Shown piece after piece: positions 9,176 through 19,420 of a stretch of 64,000 bases of DNA. The notes below the pieces were generated by a model, which was not told the DNA's origin, ran no database searches, and worked only from the letters and a program-made list of their open reading frames with translations. The number at the start of each line of letters is the position of its first letter. Within the stretch, counting starts at the first letter, position 1. This stretch comes from Leptotrichia sp. HSP-536. Lineage in GTDB: Bacteria > Fusobacteriota > Fusobacteriia > Fusobacteriales > Leptotrichiaceae. Made by a program: the position numbers and the translations under genes. Where the stretch lies: the NCBI RefSeq assembly GCF_041199985.1, contig NZ_CP165647.1, positions 558,001 through 622,000 on the forward strand, given 5' to 3'.

Positions 9176-9228
9176 ATACAGGTATATTTTCACATATTGC
9201 ACATCATTTTATACCTGTATTGATTTTT
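9176..9228 (+). terminator. Intrinsic terminator after the Asp/Tyr-rich gene
   Basis: An 11-bp perfect stem ATACAGGTATA/TATACCTGTAT (9176-9186 with 9210-9220) has a 23-base loop and a T-rich tail. Confidence 0.75.
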
Positions 9229-9287
9229 ATTTCAGAAATTAAAATTTTAAATTAAAATAAATAAAATTTAGAAAGGAGAATGGAAAA

Positions 9288-9668
9288 ATGAAAAAAATAC
9301 TATTTTTATTGACAATGTTATTATGTTCATTTGCACTAATAGCAGATTTTAAAGATGAACCAATTGAAATTCAATCAGGGTATTGCGAAGGAAGAGGAAA
9401 AATTTTAAATAGAGAAGAAGATCTTCCATATATAGGAATAACAACTACTTATTCATTATGCAGAATTAACGGATTAAGATACAAAAACATCAAAGTCATA
9501 AGAGAAGCTAGAGTTGTTTTTCCAAAACCAGGAGGTTTTAATCTAAAATCAAGAGAAGATTATACTGGTGGATCATTTTGCATGCAAGTAGATTACGATA
9601 ATAGAATTTTAAGAATTTTCCATCCTTTCGAAGAATTATGTGAAGGAATTGAAAGAGAAAGAAGATAA
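9288..9668 (+). CDS. Secreted protein of unknown function
   Basis: A 126-residue protein with an N-terminal signal peptide (KKILFLLTMLLCSFALIA, cleavage near residue 19) and a strong AAAGGAGAA ribosome binding site. The mature part has four Cys (in GYCEGRG, SLCRING, SFCMQVD and ELCEGIE), which could form two disulfides in the periplasm. I recognise no family. It stands alone between the terminator at 9176-9228 and a terminator shared with the convergent oxidoreductase gene. Confidence 0.65.
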   Translation: MKKILFLLTMLLCSFALIADFKDEPIEIQSGYCEGRGKILNREEDLPYIGITTTYSLCRINGLRYKNIKVIREARVVFPKPGGFNLKSREDYTGGSFCMQVDYDNRILRIFHPFEELCEGIERERR

Positions 9669-9681
9669 TAAAATTATTTTA

Positions 9682-9712
9682 ACAGGGACAGAATTTTGCC
9701 CCTGTTTTATAT
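9682..9712. terminator. Terminator between convergent genes
   Basis: The stem AACAGGG/CCCTGTT (9682-9688 with 9701-9707) is followed by TTTT on the plus strand. It lies between the ends of the secreted protein (9668) and the leftward oxidoreductase (9719) and may serve both. Confidence 0.7.
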
Positions 9713-9718
9713 TAAAAT

Positions 9719-10879
9719 TTATTTCATTTTTCTTAACAAATCAATCGTTTTCTGCGGTACAGAGCCATTCCCTTCCATTGCCACTACTATTGGCGGGAAG
9801 TTTTTCGGAAGTGCCAAATCTTCAATTCTATTTTCCACATTTAGTGTTATCTCATTTTCTTTTCCTGCGGATATTTTATTTTTTGTGTCAGGGTCTATTA
9901 TTATTAGTGAAGCTAATGCCAGTAAATCTACATATTCGCTAGCTTCCAAAATTTTATCAGCACTTGTTATGTCCCCTGCTCCAATTAATAATGCTCTGCC
10001 GTCTATAACGGATTTTATAACTTTATTAATTGATTGCCCTTTGCATTGTCCTGAAGCAGCTTTGCTGGCATAGGCACGGTTTCCCCAAAGAGATGTGTGA
10101 ATGTAGTCTACTCCTAGCCTTACGACTTCATTGATTAAATACAGGCTGTCGTCTAGTAAATATCCAACGTCTTCGTTGTGAATTTCTTCGGGTGAGAGTC
10201 TATACCCAACTATGAAATCATTTTTAGCATTTTCTTTTACATATTTTTTTACTCTTTTTACAATTTCAAGAGCAAATTTTACGCTATTTTCAATTCGTCC
10301 TCCATATTCATCTATTCTCATATTGGAAGTTTTTGAAAAAAATTGCTGTATCAGATAATGATTTGCCCCATGAATTTCTACTCCATCAAAACCTGCTTCA
10401 GCAGCTCTTCTTGTTGCCTGTACAAATTGTTCAATGGTTTCTTCTACTTGCTCTTTTGACATCGCTGTTATTGGATATGGAATAAAAGGCAAATTTAGAT
10501 TACTCGGAGCATAAACTACGTCTTTGTCCTTATAAGTAAATTTTGCGTGATAACCAGGGTGATATATTTGAACTATCGCTTTATTTCCTTTAGATTTCAT
10601 AGCCGCTACCAATTTTTTCCAATCATTGACTTGACTGTCATCATATAATCCCAGCCCATAACCAAAAGCATTTCCATCTGGAGTAACACTTGTCGCGCCT
10701 GTAATAAGAAGCGAAGCAGAGTCAGAACGTCTTTCAAAATATTTTATATCATCTTCGCCTACATTTCCTTCATAGCTTGAACCATTGACAACCATTGGTG
10801 CCATCACAAATCTACTTTTTAGAGTTGCTCCATTAGGAAATTTCACTGTTTCAAATAATTTGTTAAATTTTTCGTTCAT
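9719..10879 (-). CDS. NADH:flavin oxidoreductase, old yellow enzyme family
   Basis: A ~386-residue FMN-dependent TIM-barrel oxidoreductase. The N-terminal LKSRFVMAPM is the family's first strand, and QIYHPG lies near residue 105. HGANHYLIQQF (residues ~170-180) carries the substrate-binding His pair and is followed by DEYGGRIENS, which is diagnostic for the clade of 2-enoate reductase and NADH oxidase-like enzymes. Unlike the larger members there is no C-terminal FAD/NADH domain, so this is the short form. The start is placed at 10879, nine bases inside the longest frame, because AAAGGG lies directly against the upstream ATG but at a workable distance from this one. The substrate is unknown. 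The gene is monocistronic. Confidence 0.85.
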   Translation of the reverse strand: MNEKFNKLFETVKFPNGATLKSRFVMAPMVVNGSSYEGNVGEDDIKYFERRSDSASLLITGATSVTPDGNAFGYGLGLYDDSQVNDWKKLVAAMKSKGNKAIVQIYHPGYHAKFTYKDKDVVYAPSNLNLPFIPYPITAMSKEQVEETIEQFVQATRRAAEAGFDGVEIHGANHYLIQQFFSKTSNMRIDEYGGRIENSVKFALEIVKRVKKYVKENAKNDFIVGYRLSPEEIHNEDVGYLLDDSLYLINEVVRLGVDYIHTSLWGNRAYASKAASGQCKGQSINKVIKSVIDGRALLIGAGDITSADKILEASEYVDLLALASLIIIDPDTKNKISAGKENEITLNVENRIEDLALPKNFPPIVVAMEGNGSVPQKTIDLLRKMK

Positions 10880-11077
10880 ATTTATCATCCCTTTATATTA
10901 TTTTTTAAACTTCTATAATATATTATAACTTGAAATTCAAAATTATCAATTGTTTTTGATTATTGAGAAAAAGTAAATTTAGTTAGCTATACGATTTTGT
11001 AAATTTATGAGCTATAATAATACTAAGATATAAATTTTTTGTGCAATTAATAAAAAATAAGGAGAATGATTGATGAA

Positions 11078-11946
11078 ATGAAAAAAATTATATTTTTCAT
11101 AATATTTTTATTATTATTATCATGTGGAAAAAAGGAAAATGGAATTCAAGCAATTTAAGTAGTAATAATAGAAAAAAAAGTGAAAATGAAAAAAGTGTAG
11201 AAGAACAGATAAAGGAAATGGTCAGTATTTGGAATGAAGCTTCCAGTAATGCCGATTTTGATACTTTAGAGAAAATTTTAGGAGATAGAATTGAATATTA
11301 TCAGTCTTCTGTTGCAACAGCCTACTATATTTCCAATCAGAAAAAATTCTTTGTAAAAAATCCTGTTTACGGACAAAAAATTAAAGGTGATATTATTGTT
11401 ACCCAAATTTCAAATAAGCAGGTAAAAGCTGAATTTGTAAAGAAAGTTACAACTAAAAAAGGCGTAAAGGACTATCCTTCATATTTAGTTTTTGAAAATG
11501 TAAACGGAGAATGGAAACTGATTTTAGAAAGTGATACGATTTCTGATGCCAATATTGCAAGAATGAGACATGGGAACAACAAAGTTCAGAAACAACAATC
11601 TACTACTATAACTTCTAATAATCAGTCGACATATGATTATGGACCTTCAGTTACAATTGTTGGAACGCTTATAAGCAGAAAATATCAAACTATAAATAAT
11701 TCCGTAACAGATGTGTTCTTTTTAAGATTAAATAGACCTATTACAGTAGTAGGAGATGCTGAAGATAGCCCGACTGAAACAAATGTACAGGAAATTCAGT
11801 TAATGGGAGAGGAAACACGTTCCTTATTCGATAGGGATATTTTAGGAAAAAGAGTGCAGGTTACTGGTGAATTATTTCATTCGCATACGGCACATCATCA
11901 CACTGAAGTCTTAATTATGACTTCAAATATAAATTTTTTAAATTAA
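11078..11946 (+). pseudogene. DUF4431-type lipoprotein, frameshifted near the N-terminus
   Basis: ATG 11078, behind AAGGAG, encodes a lipoprotein signal (KKIIFFIIFLLLLSCGKK, Cys at residue 16) that runs into a stop at 11156. The rest of the protein is in another frame, open from about 11122. One extra A in the A6 run at 11128-11133, or in the following A4 run, would join them. The body has an NTF2-like fold candidate (residues ~30-150, EEQIKEMVSIWNEA to NGEWKLILES), a polar linker, and a C-terminal domain (~175-285) with GTLISRKYQ and GELFHSHTAHHH, which I recognise as DUF4431. It is probably periplasmic. The lesion separates the membrane anchor from the domains unless it is a sequencing error. 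Confidence 0.7.
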
Positions 11947-12407
11947 TATTAAAAGTTAAATTAAATTGAAATATATAGAAAAATATTAGATTATGTAGCC
12001 ATATTTTTGAAATTTATTTTAAATTTTTTGTTATTCATGAGTTTAGTTAACAAAATTGCATTTCCAATTTTGCTTATGTTTAAGATTTTGATTGCAACTC
12101 ATTTTAATTTATTTTTAAAGTTAAGATAAAATTCCAATTTTACGGTATCATAGACATATGATAAACAAAAGAAAATACTTCAAAAAAAATCTCACTTTTT
12201 ATTCTAAGGGAAAAAAACGTATAATAATAATAGATTTTTATGAAAATTTGTGATAAAATACAAAAGATATTTTCTTTACTTGTTACATTGAATATTTATA
12301 ATTCCAGTTATGATAAAAAATGTAAAATAAAGAAAATAATCGAAATTAGGACAATGAAAATAATTATCCTTTTCAAAAAAAGTAGAAGAGGAGGTAAGAA
12401 ACGTGAG
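11947..12407. other. Long intergenic region upstream of tamB
   Basis: This 461-bp stretch is very AT-rich. It contains a TATAAT at 12220-12225 without a convincing -35 box, and a GAGGAGG ribosome binding site near 12387-12393. An in-frame extension of tamB begins at 12240, but its composition and lack of a signal anchor argue that it is untranslated. I see nothing else in it. Confidence 0.4.
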
Positions 12408-15400
12408 ATGAAATACATAAAGAAATCTTTAATCGTGTTTATTTTTCTTCTGATATCTTTATTCGTGCTAAAGTTTTATATTTCAACTAAAAACTTTAAA
12501 AGTGTTCTAACCTCGATTTTGAAAAGTAATGGACTGAATGTTGAGTTTAACGGCGTCTGGCTTATTGGATTTAGTAAAATTCAGATTAACAATCTAAAAG
12601 TTAAGGATATGAAAGGAAAAGTAGTTGTTTATGGTAAAAAAACTACAGCTGGAATAAGTTTGCTTATGCCGACAAGACTTAACCGGATTGATATCTATAA
12701 CGGTGTTGTAAATCTGGAACGTAGAAAAAACAATGACTTCAATATTTTCCATGTAATAAAAAAAGATCCTAAAAAGCGGGAAACATTTGACCCGACAAGT
12801 AGAATAGGAAAACTTCATATTCACAATGGAGTTCTAAATTATACAGACATAAGCTTTCCTAAAAAAATACAGAAAAAGCTGGTAAAAGTAAGCGGAAATC
12901 TGGAAACAGCAAAATCTCGTGGATTTTCATTAGTAGCAAAAGGTTCTGGAAATAAAAATCAAGATGGAACAATAGAACAGATAAAAGTTGAACTGAAACA
13001 GCTTGTAAAATCAAAACAATCAATTTATTCAATGTTTGACACAATGAAAAACAGCGATAAACGACGAAAGGAATTCCGTCTGAATTTCAGTTTTGGAAAC
13101 ATTGGCATAAGGGAAGAACTAGGACAATATGTACCACTTGATATGATCAAGGCAAAAGGTGGAATATTGAACGGAGTGCTTAAATTAAGTGAAGATAAAG
13201 TTAAGAAAAAAATGAATGTTCTAGGAAATCTGAAAATAAAAAATGGGAAACTTAGCTACGTTGATTTTGACGGCGATATCGAAAATGTTAATGCTGTAAT
13301 TGACTTGAAAAAAGAAAAGATTACAGTAAAGGCTGATACAAAATTAAGTGAACAGCCAGTATCCCTGTCACTTGATTACATTCCTGAAAAGAACAAGCTG
13401 AATTTAAAATTGAACGCTAGTAACGTTCCTTTTGAAGAAATTGCCCGATATAAAGTGATAAAAGACACGAAATTTACTGCTACAGGTGGAATTACAGGAA
13501 ACCTTGATGTAAATGTTGATATTAAAAGCAAAAAAGCTACACTTGACGGAAAATTCTCTTCAGATAACATAGGTATCTCGAACTATAATTTCCAAAATGT
13601 AAAAACTGCAATGAAAATCGCAGATAATAAGGTGACTCTAGATAATACGACATTTGTATTCAACGAAGAATTTTCAGGATTTAGAATCAATCAGGATGTA
13701 AAAATTGGAAAATTTGTGTACGATTTGAAAAATAAAAATGGAAGCGGAAACTATGTACTAAAAAATTTAGGTTCAGATTTTGACATAAAAACATTTACTG
13801 GAAATGCAAAAATTTCATCAAAAAACGTCGTAACTGGAACACTAAACTCCAGACTTATAAATGCAAGGTACACTGTAAATCCTACAAAACAGACAGTTGT
13901 AATAAATGCTAGAAGCAAAGGCTATCTAAAAGTAAATTATGGTGGGAACAGATATGTAGTAAGTCCGGATATTGAAAATTTAGTTGTGAAATTTAATGAA
14001 ACCAATGTTTTGCGTTCAGGAAGACTTCGTTTAAAATTAAAGGACCTTTCAGTTCCATTTATCAAAACGATAAGAACAAACATAAAAATTCACAATGGAA
14101 ACTACAGAGTAATCGGAACAGCAGGAACAAAGGGCGGAACAGTTGTAAATATTAACGGAACGACAACTTCAGATATGAAACATTCTTACACGTTAAATAT
14201 TCCCAAGACTACAGACATTGCACACGAACTAAGGGTAAATGGCTATAGTTTTAAGGGACTGAACAAGGCAAAAATACCGGCAACTGCAACGGCTAGAATT
14301 AACGGAAGCGGCAGTCATTTTTCCGGGAAATACGAACTTTTCAGTCCCTATGGGGAATACATTGGAGAATATGAGAAACTGCGTGTAAATGGTAAGATTA
14401 ACGACTTGACAAATTTAGACTTGACAGTCAATACGAATATGAATGAACTTTGGTTTGGCTATCAGCGTTTAAAAAATGTTAAGGCAAATCTAAATATAAA
14501 AAACAATGCTATCAATATCTTGAATATACAAAATGAAAATTTATCAGCCAATGGGAAATTTGATATAAAAACTGGAAAAATGAATATAAATGCAAAATTA
14601 AAAGATTATATGCTTTATGATACTTCCAGCCAGAAACTCAATCTAAACGTTGGGGTTCTAACTGCAAATTTGTCAGGAACTGTTGACAAGCTTTCAGGAA
14701 CAATCTCATTGCCAGCTGCACCAACTACAATAAAATCAAATTATATAGGTGACACAAATGCCTTTTTAAAAATCAAAAATGGAGTTATAGACTTTCAGAA
14801 CGTAACTTTACGGGATAACAAGCTATTTGGAACTTACGATTTGAAAACAGGACTTTCTGATATAAAACTTAGCTTAAATGAGCCTGATATTCCAAAACTT
14901 TTAAATGTATCTGATTTAACATTTGGAACAAAATCAAATCTTAGCTTGAAAGGTGATTTAAATAATTTTAATTTGTCAGGTGACCTGGCTTTAAAAAATA
15001 TGAGCTTGAAAACTTATAAACTCCCACAAATTACAGCAAATGTTGAATACTCCAATGGAAATATTGACAAATTATTTAAGTATGGAATATTTGACATACA
15101 AAAATTAAAATTTTTTGGAGATAATAACGAAGTACTATTTGAAACACATACAAAATTTGATTTAGCTAACGTAAATATTGATTATAAATTGGCAAATCAA
15201 AAATTTTCACTTGATTCGGTACAGGATTTGAAGGATAAGGGATACAGTGGAGATGTTGATCTTAGCTTTATGTATCGTGGAAGTTTTGAAAAATTCATAA
15301 CTGGACTTCAAATAAAGTCAGACAATATAACACTTAGCGGTTTTCCTGTAAAAAGTGTAGATATTGACCTTCAGGCTAATGAAAAAACATTAAATATAGG

Positions 15401-16982
15401 GCAGTTTTATGTGGAATACGAAGATAATCCGCTCCTAGTAAATGGATACTTTCAGTTTGCGCCGATAAAATATAATGTTTCGATGCTTGCAAAAAATTTT
15501 AATTTAGATTTTTTAGGAGTTAATAAAGATGTAAAACAAGCAAGCGGAATCGCAAATATAGATGCGATTTTCTCAAATGAATTTACAACAGGACATATCT
15601 TGCTGGATAATTTTAACTACAAGACAAAAGATAAATTGACACTTGTGGATAATATAAATGCCAATATTGATTTAAAAAATAACAAGCTTATTGTAAATCG
15701 GCTAGATGGAGGATATAATGGTGGAACTTTTAAAGTAACAGGTAATCTGGACGTTCCAACAATTCCACAGGACTTTATGAAAACAAAACGTCTAGAACTA
15801 GGAAAAATCGAATTGAATGCAGCACTTAATAAAGTTGGAATACATTATGGAAAAGGAATCGACCTGGCAGTTTCAGGAAATGCGGTATTCACAGAAAATA
15901 AGCTATTAGGAGATTTAATTATTGATAGTGCAGAAATACGTGAATTGCCAGATTTCAATTCTAAATCCGAAACAGCATCCCTTTCTGAAGAAGAACAGGC
16001 TAAAAAAGCAAAAGACAAAACAATTGTAGAGGGAATTGTAGAAGAGGTTATTGACAAAATACTAAAGCAATATAGTGTCAAACTTAATGTACAGACTGGA
16101 AATAATGTAAAACTGAATATTCCCAATATAAGTATTGTAAGGAACATCAAAGGAAGAATAAAAGGAGATTCCGAAATCACTTATAATGATAGTCAAATTG
16201 GAATAGATGGAGAATATACAATTACAAAAGGTTCATTTTCAGCAAATGGAAATGACTTCAAAATAGATGGTGCGGAAATAAGATTTGTTCCAACTATTAA
16301 CGGAATGACAAATTCAATCAGCAATCCCTTTGTAATATTTGACGCGAGTACAATAGTGAACGGAGATAGAATAGAAATAAACGTAAGTGGAAATGTAAAC
16401 GATCCTAAAATAAGTTTTTCATCTTCTTCGGGAAAAACTCGGGAAGAAATCATATCAATGCTTGCATTTAATACTGTTCTCGGAGATGGGAAAAAAGATG
16501 ATAAATCATCTGACGGAGCGATAATCACGAGTTCTTTAATAAATAGTGCATTAAATGAGTTGATTTTTTCATCAGTAACTGGTAAAATTAGAGATGTATT
16601 GGGGATGTCCAAAGTATCTGTTTCAACAAATGTAAATTCATCCAAAGATGGAGGATATAGCGCATCTACAACACTTTCACTTCAAGATAACTTATATAAA
16701 GATAAACTATTTTGGAATGTGGCTCTCAAATTTCCATATCAAACTTCAAAAGCAGAAGGAAAGGAACCTATAAGCTATAACGCCTGGCTTGGCTATAATG
16801 TTACAAATGGTTTAGATTTACGTCTTGGAGGAGAAAATATAAATAAATCCAAAGTATATATGACTAACGGATCAAGAATAAATTATTATTTTGGAATTGA
16901 TTTTTCGACAAGAGCAGATACATTTGGAGATATTTTGAAGAAAATATTTAGATCGAAAAAACTCGATACATTAGAAAAATAG
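12408..16982 (+). CDS. tamB: Translocation and assembly module protein TamB-like (DUF490)
   Basis: A ~1524-residue envelope protein. An N-terminal membrane anchor (KKSLIVFIFLLISLFVLKF, residues ~5-24) is followed by an AsmA-like start and more than 1000 residues of repetitive beta strands, as in the hydrophobic-groove bridge proteins. The C-terminal ~350 residues are the TamB domain (DUF490) with GDSEITYNDSQIGIDGEY, FSANGNDFKIDGAEIRF and REEIISMLAF. It ends in a barrel-interacting segment. TamB spans the periplasm and acts with an Omp85 partner, in autotransporter assembly and phospholipid transport in other bacteria. The start is placed at 12408 because the anchor begins there; the spacing from GAGGAGG is longish (14 bases). 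bamA follows 8 bases downstream, so the two form one unit. Confidence 0.88.
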   Translation: MKYIKKSLIVFIFLLISLFVLKFYISTKNFKSVLTSILKSNGLNVEFNGVWLIGFSKIQINNLKVKDMKGKVVVYGKKTTAGISLLMPTRLNRIDIYNGVVNLERRKNNDFNIFHVIKKDPKKRETFDPTSRIGKLHIHNGVLNYTDISFPKKIQKKLVKVSGNLETAKSRGFSLVAKGSGNKNQDGTIEQIKVELKQLVKSKQSIYSMFDTMKNSDKRRKEFRLNFSFGNIGIREELGQYVPLDMIKAKGGILNGVLKLSEDKVKKKMNVLGNLKIKNGKLSYVDFDGDIENVNAVIDLKKEKITVKADTKLSEQPVSLSLDYIPEKNKLNLKLNASNVPFEEIARYKVIKDTKFTATGGITGNLDVNVDIKSKKATLDGKFSSDNIGISNYNFQNVKTAMKIADNKVTLDNTTFVFNEEFSGFRINQDVKIGKFVYDLKNKNGSGNYVLKNLGSDFDIKTFTGNAKISSKNVVTGTLNSRLINARYTVNPTKQTVVINARSKGYLKVNYGGNRYVVSPDIENLVVKFNETNVLRSGRLRLKLKDLSVPFIKTIRTNIKIHNGNYRVIGTAGTKGGTVVNINGTTTSDMKHSYTLNIPKTTDIAHELRVNGYSFKGLNKAKIPATATARINGSGSHFSGKYELFSPYGEYIGEYEKLRVNGKINDLTNLDLTVNTNMNELWFGYQRLKNVKANLNIKNNAINILNIQNENLSANGKFDIKTGKMNINAKLKDYMLYDTSSQKLNLNVGVLTANLSGTVDKLSGTISLPAAPTTIKSNYIGDTNAFLKIKNGVIDFQNVTLRDNKLFGTYDLKTGLSDIKLSLNEPDIPKLLNVSDLTFGTKSNLSLKGDLNNFNLSGDLALKNMSLKTYKLPQITANVEYSNGNIDKLFKYGIFDIQKLKFFGDNNEVLFETHTKFDLANVNIDYKLANQKFSLDSVQDLKDKGYSGDVDLSFMYRGSFEKFITGLQIKSDNITLSGFPVKSVDIDLQANEKTLNIGQFYVEYEDNPLLVNGYFQFAPIKYNVSMLAKNFNLDFLGVNKDVKQASGIANIDAIFSNEFTTGHILLDNFNYKTKDKLTLVDNINANIDLKNNKLIVNRLDGGYNGGTFKVTGNLDVPTIPQDFMKTKRLELGKIELNAALNKVGIHYGKGIDLAVSGNAVFTENKLLGDLIIDSAEIRELPDFNSKSETASLSEEEQAKKAKDKTIVEGIVEEVIDKILKQYSVKLNVQTGNNVKLNIPNISIVRNIKGRIKGDSEITYNDSQIGIDGEYTITKGSFSANGNDFKIDGAEIRFVPTINGMTNSISNPFVIFDASTIVNGDRIEINVSGNVNDPKISFSSSSGKTREEIISMLAFNTVLGDGKKDDKSSDGAIITSSLINSALNELIFSSVTGKIRDVLGMSKVSVSTNVNSSKDGGYSASTTLSLQDNLYKDKLFWNVALKFPYQTSKAEGKEPISYNAWLGYNVTNGLDLRLGGENINKSKVYMTNGSRINYYFGIDFSTRADTFGDILKKIFRSKKLDTLEK

Positions 16983-16990
16983 GAGGAAAA

Positions 16991-19303
16991 ATGTCAAAAC
17001 AAAAAGTGAAAAATAAAATTTATGCTTTAATTATTGTGGTAACATTGTTTATTTCTGTAAATAATTTATCTCAGGCAGAAGAAAAGAGCAAAACGGTTGG
17101 AACTAATGAATTAGGAAATAACCAGGGGAACTTTGCTGAAAAGAAAAGTAAAAACTCTGATACCGACAGTGAAACAAATGACACAGACAGTGCAGCTGAT
17201 ACATCCCTTAATAGTGAAATAGAATTAGTTAAAGTTAAAGGCAAAAAAACAAAAGAATCTAAAAATAAAGAAAAGGATCAACCAGAAATTCAGGAACAAA
17301 AAATAGATTACAAAGTTGGTTCAATTAACATTATACAATCATCAACTGAAGTTTCATCTGATTTATTGTCACCACAGATTCCAGTAAAAACAGGAGACAG
17401 CTATTCAAATAAAAGTTTGAGCGATATCTATTTGTCACTTAGAAGGCTGGAATACATTCAAGATGTAAGTATTTCTCCACAAGCTGAAGGCGAAAATGTA
17501 AAAATATCAGTAGAAGTAAGTGAATCTCCAAATGCAGGAGAAATTTTAAGAAGACAGCAAATGCAGAAAGAAATGGAAAAAGAAACAAATTATACAGTAT
17601 CAGGTGTTGATATACAAGGTATAAAACTTCTAAACAAAGAAGACTACCTAAAAGATCTTCCCATAAAAGCTGGAGATATTTTCATACCACAAAGAGCAAT
17701 GGATGGAGGATTAAAAATATTCCAGTCAGGATATTTTTCATCAGTTGAGCCGAAAGTTGAAAGAAAAGCTGACAACACTGTATCTGTTCTTTACGAAGTT
17801 AAGGAAAATCCAATTATTCAAAGTGTTAATTTTAAAGGGAATACTTTATTTTCGAATGAAGAATTAGAAAAAGCTTTAAAAGTAAAAGTTGGAAGTATAT
17901 TAAATGCAAATCTTTTAACTCCCAATAAAAATGGAATAATTGACCTGTATAATAAAAATGGATACGATGTTGTGAGAATTGAATCTATAAATGTTTCACA
18001 AGAAGGAGTTGTTGACTTAGGATTAACAGAAGGGGTTATTGATTCTGTTGAATATACAAAAAAAATCTCGAAAAGAAACAATGAAAGACTATCTTTAAAA
18101 CATATGACTTTAAGAACAAAACCATATGTATTTGAAAGATATCAAAAAATAATTCCTGGAGATATTTATAATAGTAAAAATTTAGAAGCAACACTTAAAG
18201 AACTTTACAGAACTGGAATATTTACTTCAATTGTCCCAAAAGTTAGTGAAAAAGAGAACGATGAAAATGCAAGAAATATAGAACTTATAGTGGAAGAAAG
18301 ACCTACAACCACAATTAATGGAAGTATTTCATATGGAACTTCTGTCGGATTAATAGGAGAAGTCAAATTATCAGATTCAAACTTCCTGGGAAACGCACAA
18401 GATGCTTCTGTTAGTTTTTCAGCTTCAAACAAAGGTGATAAAACATTTGAATTAAGCTGGTTTGATCCTTGGATACGTGGAACTGAAAGAATTCAGGCGG
18501 GAGGATCGGCCTACTGGACTGAATCTGTCGATGACAATGCGGAAAAAGATGAAGTAGAAAAAGTTAAAAAACTAGGGACACGTTGGACAGTTGGTAAAGG
18601 GCTGAACAGTGACATTTTTGTAAGATTATCTACAAGATTTGAACACTTCAAAGAATTATTTGGAAATAAAACAGTAAATGATAAATATAATTTGTTTGCG
18701 ATTACTCCAATGTTAATTTATGATACAAGAAACAATAGCTTTAGTCCAAGTAAAGGTATCTATGCAACATTCTCATACGAGCGAGGGGAACTTATAAAGG
18801 ATCCTAGGCAATATGATCAGTTTGAAGCAGATTTAAGGGCTTATCATCCAACTTTCTTTGGTGAAAAAAACGTAATGGCATATAGAGCAGCTTGGGGTAA
18901 AACTGGAAGTGGAACTCCTGAAGCATTGAAATTCAGCATTGGAGGATCAGAATCACTTCGTGGATATGATTCTGGTGTGTTTGATGGATATGATAAATTT
19001 CATGCAACTATTGAAAATAGAACAAAAATTAATGAAACAATCCAACTAGTGGCATTTTTTGATATTGGTAATGCCTGGCAGAGAGAAGGAAGAGATCCTG
19101 TTACAGGTAAAAGAATATACAAACCAAATAGAAAAGAAGCACACGACTTTAAAGATCTTAAAAAAGGTTATGGAGTTGGTGTAAGATTAAATACGCCAAT
19201 TGGACCATTAAGATTTGATTATGGTTGGCCAATGGATCCTGAGAAAAAAGGTGACAAAAAAGATAAAGGTAAATTTTACTTTAGCTTTGGACAATCATTC
19301 TAA
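16991..19303 (+). CDS. bamA: Outer-membrane assembly factor BamA/Omp85
   Basis: A 770-residue Omp85 protein behind AGGAGG. It has a signal peptide (residues ~1-29), a charged Ser/Thr/Lys-rich linker (~30-105), and a series of POTRA domains (~110-440; e.g. YTVSGVDIQGIKLL, IIQSVNFKGNTLFS). The beta-barrel (D15, ~445-770) contains SESLRGYDSG, the loop-6 RGY motif, and ends LRFDYGWPM...FSFGQSF with a terminal Phe. BamA folds and inserts outer-membrane beta-barrels. It follows tamB by 8 bases, so it could also be the TamA-like partner, and I see no second Omp85 in the window to decide between them. A hairpin terminator separates it from lpxD. Confidence 0.9.
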   Translation: MSKQKVKNKIYALIIVVTLFISVNNLSQAEEKSKTVGTNELGNNQGNFAEKKSKNSDTDSETNDTDSAADTSLNSEIELVKVKGKKTKESKNKEKDQPEIQEQKIDYKVGSINIIQSSTEVSSDLLSPQIPVKTGDSYSNKSLSDIYLSLRRLEYIQDVSISPQAEGENVKISVEVSESPNAGEILRRQQMQKEMEKETNYTVSGVDIQGIKLLNKEDYLKDLPIKAGDIFIPQRAMDGGLKIFQSGYFSSVEPKVERKADNTVSVLYEVKENPIIQSVNFKGNTLFSNEELEKALKVKVGSILNANLLTPNKNGIIDLYNKNGYDVVRIESINVSQEGVVDLGLTEGVIDSVEYTKKISKRNNERLSLKHMTLRTKPYVFERYQKIIPGDIYNSKNLEATLKELYRTGIFTSIVPKVSEKENDENARNIELIVEERPTTTINGSISYGTSVGLIGEVKLSDSNFLGNAQDASVSFSASNKGDKTFELSWFDPWIRGTERIQAGGSAYWTESVDDNAEKDEVEKVKKLGTRWTVGKGLNSDIFVRLSTRFEHFKELFGNKTVNDKYNLFAITPMLIYDTRNNSFSPSKGIYATFSYERGELIKDPRQYDQFEADLRAYHPTFFGEKNVMAYRAAWGKTGSGTPEALKFSIGGSESLRGYDSGVFDGYDKFHATIENRTKINETIQLVAFFDIGNAWQREGRDPVTGKRIYKPNRKEAHDFKDLKKGYGVGVRLNTPIGPLRFDYGWPMDPEKKGDKKDKGKFYFSFGQSF

Positions 19304-19337
19304 TATTTTCAAACAAGTTAAAATATAAATTTAAATA

Positions 19338-19375
19338 ATTATAGGGGGTGATTAATTTCATCCCTATAATTTTAT
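19338..19375 (+). terminator. Terminator or attenuator between bamA and lpxD
   Basis: A 9-bp stem ATTATAGGG/CCCTATAAT (19338-19346 with 19362-19370) is followed by TTTTA. Because lpxD lies only 46 bases beyond in the same direction, it may be a partial terminator. Confidence 0.65.
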
Positions 19376-19420
19376 AAAAATTTTGTAACTTTTAATAAAT
19401 AAAGCAAGGAGAGATTTAAA

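Noticed and set aside
12240..12407. N-terminal extension of tamB
   Set aside because: The extra 56 codons are Lys/Ile-rich, would precede the membrane anchor, and lack a ribosome binding site at 12240.
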